A stretch of DNA of 64,000 bases from Bicyclus anynana (lineage: Eukaryota > Arthropoda > Insecta > Lepidoptera > Nymphalidae), in assembly GCF_947172395.1 (NCBI RefSeq), contig NC_069083.1, positions 19,686,501-19,750,500 on the forward strand, in the 5' to 3' direction. Positions 62,801-64,000 of this stretch are shown here, one piece after another (position 1 is the stretch's first letter; every line of letters begins with the position of its first letter). The translations under genes were made by a program, and so were the position numbers. The notes under the pieces were generated by a model. The model worked only from the letters and a program-made list of their open reading frames with translations. It made no database searches and had not been told where the DNA came from.

Positions 62801-64000
62801 CGACATTTTCAGGAACTTGGACATGGTACCGAAAAAATTTCGAACTCACCTCAAGCGAAAAGAGTCTTTGAATATGGTTAGGCATTGAAAGTTACGTATA
62901 AGCGCGCTCTCAGAACACGCTAGTTTGAATTTCATAATTTTCGACTTTTGAGCTACTTGGACTTAGTACCGAAAAAATTTCGAACTCACCTCAAGCGAAA
63001 AGAGTCTTTGAATATGGTTAGGCATTGAAAGTTACGTATAAGCGCGCTCTCAGAACACGCTAGTTTGAATTTCATAATTTTCGACTTTTGAGCTACTTGG
63101 ACTTAGTACCGAAAAAATTTCGAACTCACCTCAAGCGAAAAGAGTCTTTGAATATGGTTAGGCATTGAAAGTTACGTATAAGCGCGCTCTCAGAACACGC
63201 TAGTTTGAATTTCATAATTTTCGACATTTTCAGGAACTTGGACTTAGTACCGAAAAAATTTCGAACTCACCTCAAGCGAAAAGAGTCTTTGAATATGGTT
63301 AGGCATTGAAAGTTACGTATAAGCGCGCTCTCAGAACACGCTAGTTTGAATTTCATAATTTTCGACATTTTCAGGAACTTAGACTTGGTACCGAAAAAAC
63401 TTCGAACTCACCTCTAGCGAAAAGAGTCTTTGAATATGGTTAGGCATTGAAAGTTACGTATAAGCGCGCTCTCAGAACACGCTAGTTTGAATTTCATAAT
63501 TTTCGACATTTTCAGGAACTTGGACTTAGTACCGAAAAAATTTCGAACTCACATCAAGCGAAAAGAGTCTTTGAATATGGTTAGGCATTGAAAGTTACGT
63601 ATAAGCGCGCTCTCTGAACACGCTAGTTTGAATTTCATAATTTTCGACTTTTGAGCTACTTGGACTTAGTACCGAAAAAATTTCGAACTCACCTCAAGCG
63701 AAAAGAGTCTTTGAATATGGTTAGGCATTGAAAGTTACGTATAAGCGCGCTCTCAGAACACGCTAGTTTGAATTTCATAATTTTCGACTTTTGAGCTACT
63801 TGGACTTAGTACCGAAAAAATTTCGAACTCACCTCAAGCGAAAAGAGTCTTTGAATATGGTTAGGCATTGAAAGTTACGTATAAGCGCGCTCTCAGAACA
63901 CGCTAGTTTGAATTTCATAATTTTCGACTTTTGAGCTACTTGGACTTAGTACCGAAAAAATTTCGAACTCACCTCAAGCGAAAAGAGTCTTTGAATATGG
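47822..64000. repeat. Satellite array, 140/141-bp monomers, about 115 copies, runs off the window
   Basis: The monomer runs from AACTCACCTCAAGCGAAAAG through GGTTAGGCATTGAAAGTTAC, GCGCGCTCTCAGAACACGCT and TTGAATTTCATAATTTTCGA to TAGTACCGAAAAAATTTCG. Two main types differ in one block: CTTTTGAGCTACTTGGAC (140 bp) and CATTTTCAGGAACTTGGAC (141 bp). Marked variants are ACTTAGACTTGGTACC with CTCTAGCG, ACATCAAGCG, CTCTCTGAAC, TTCTACTACTTCGAC with a 3-base deletion (GAGTCTGAAT), and GGACATGGTACC. The first monomer (47822-47962) is the most diverged, as expected at an array edge. There is no coding: the 85-codon frames at five places are one variant monomer pair repeated. Confidence 0.98.

Noticed and set aside
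50771..62824. Five identical 85-codon frames in the satellite
   Set aside because: They mark one variant monomer pair copied within the array; no coding features.

Overview
This window is animal nuclear DNA, almost certainly from a moth or butterfly. The evidence is spliced genes, an insect 7tm_6 odorant receptor, and repeats that litter lepidopteran genomes: tails ending TTATAATATTAGTATAGAT, the CGCGGACGAAGTCGCGGGC motif, and the ACCGACTTCCAAAAAGGAGG motif. Two host genes are visible, both on the + strand. Their exons are very GC- and CpG-rich islands in AT-rich introns full of transposons.

1-22,789: 3' two thirds of a Dscam-family cell-adhesion receptor. Nine exons can be joined; every junction is phase 1 and the frame closes throughout. 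They encode the end of Ig9, FN3-1 to FN3-4, Ig10, FN3-5 and FN3-6, one membrane segment and the cytoplasmic tail. The tail exon holds six and a third in-frame copies of a 120-bp (40-residue) unit. The introns hold a Penelope-like fragment, a BEL/Pao LTR retrotransposon with 5-bp target duplications (5,633-11,613), a perfect 117-bp-arm foldback (11,723-11,996), RTE and Jockey LINE pieces, a tRNA-derived SINE, a 1.7-kb TIR transposon and several repeat families.

22,790-34,500: intergenic. It holds a 27-bp minisatellite of about 54 copies (23,841-25,301), a short Jockey insertion with poly-A and target duplication, a mariner with TIRs that carries an inserted retroelement tail, two related ~1-kb repeat copies (29,640-30,616 and 31,465-32,478), and a telomere-like G-rich minisatellite.

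34,538-45,587: a lepidopteran odorant receptor. Five exons are recognisable; the short last exon is not seen. Exons 4 and 5 have each been tandemly multiplied (95 bp and 120 bp units), and each copy carries a splice site. The 7.2-kb fourth intron contains two diverged copies of a LINE with a restriction-like endonuclease domain.

47,822-64,000 (window edge): an uninterrupted satellite of about 115 monomers of 140/141 bp with nested higher-order structure, including a 25-monomer block repeated 61 monomers (8,566 bp) away. It starts 2.2 kb after the last recognised receptor exon, so it either sits inside that gene's final intron or marks where the gene is broken.

The strongest unexplained pattern is that three exons of two unrelated genes carry short tandem duplications that include or adjoin splice sites. 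This is either real exon evolution in a GC-rich, recombination-prone background or an assembly problem that raw reads would reveal.
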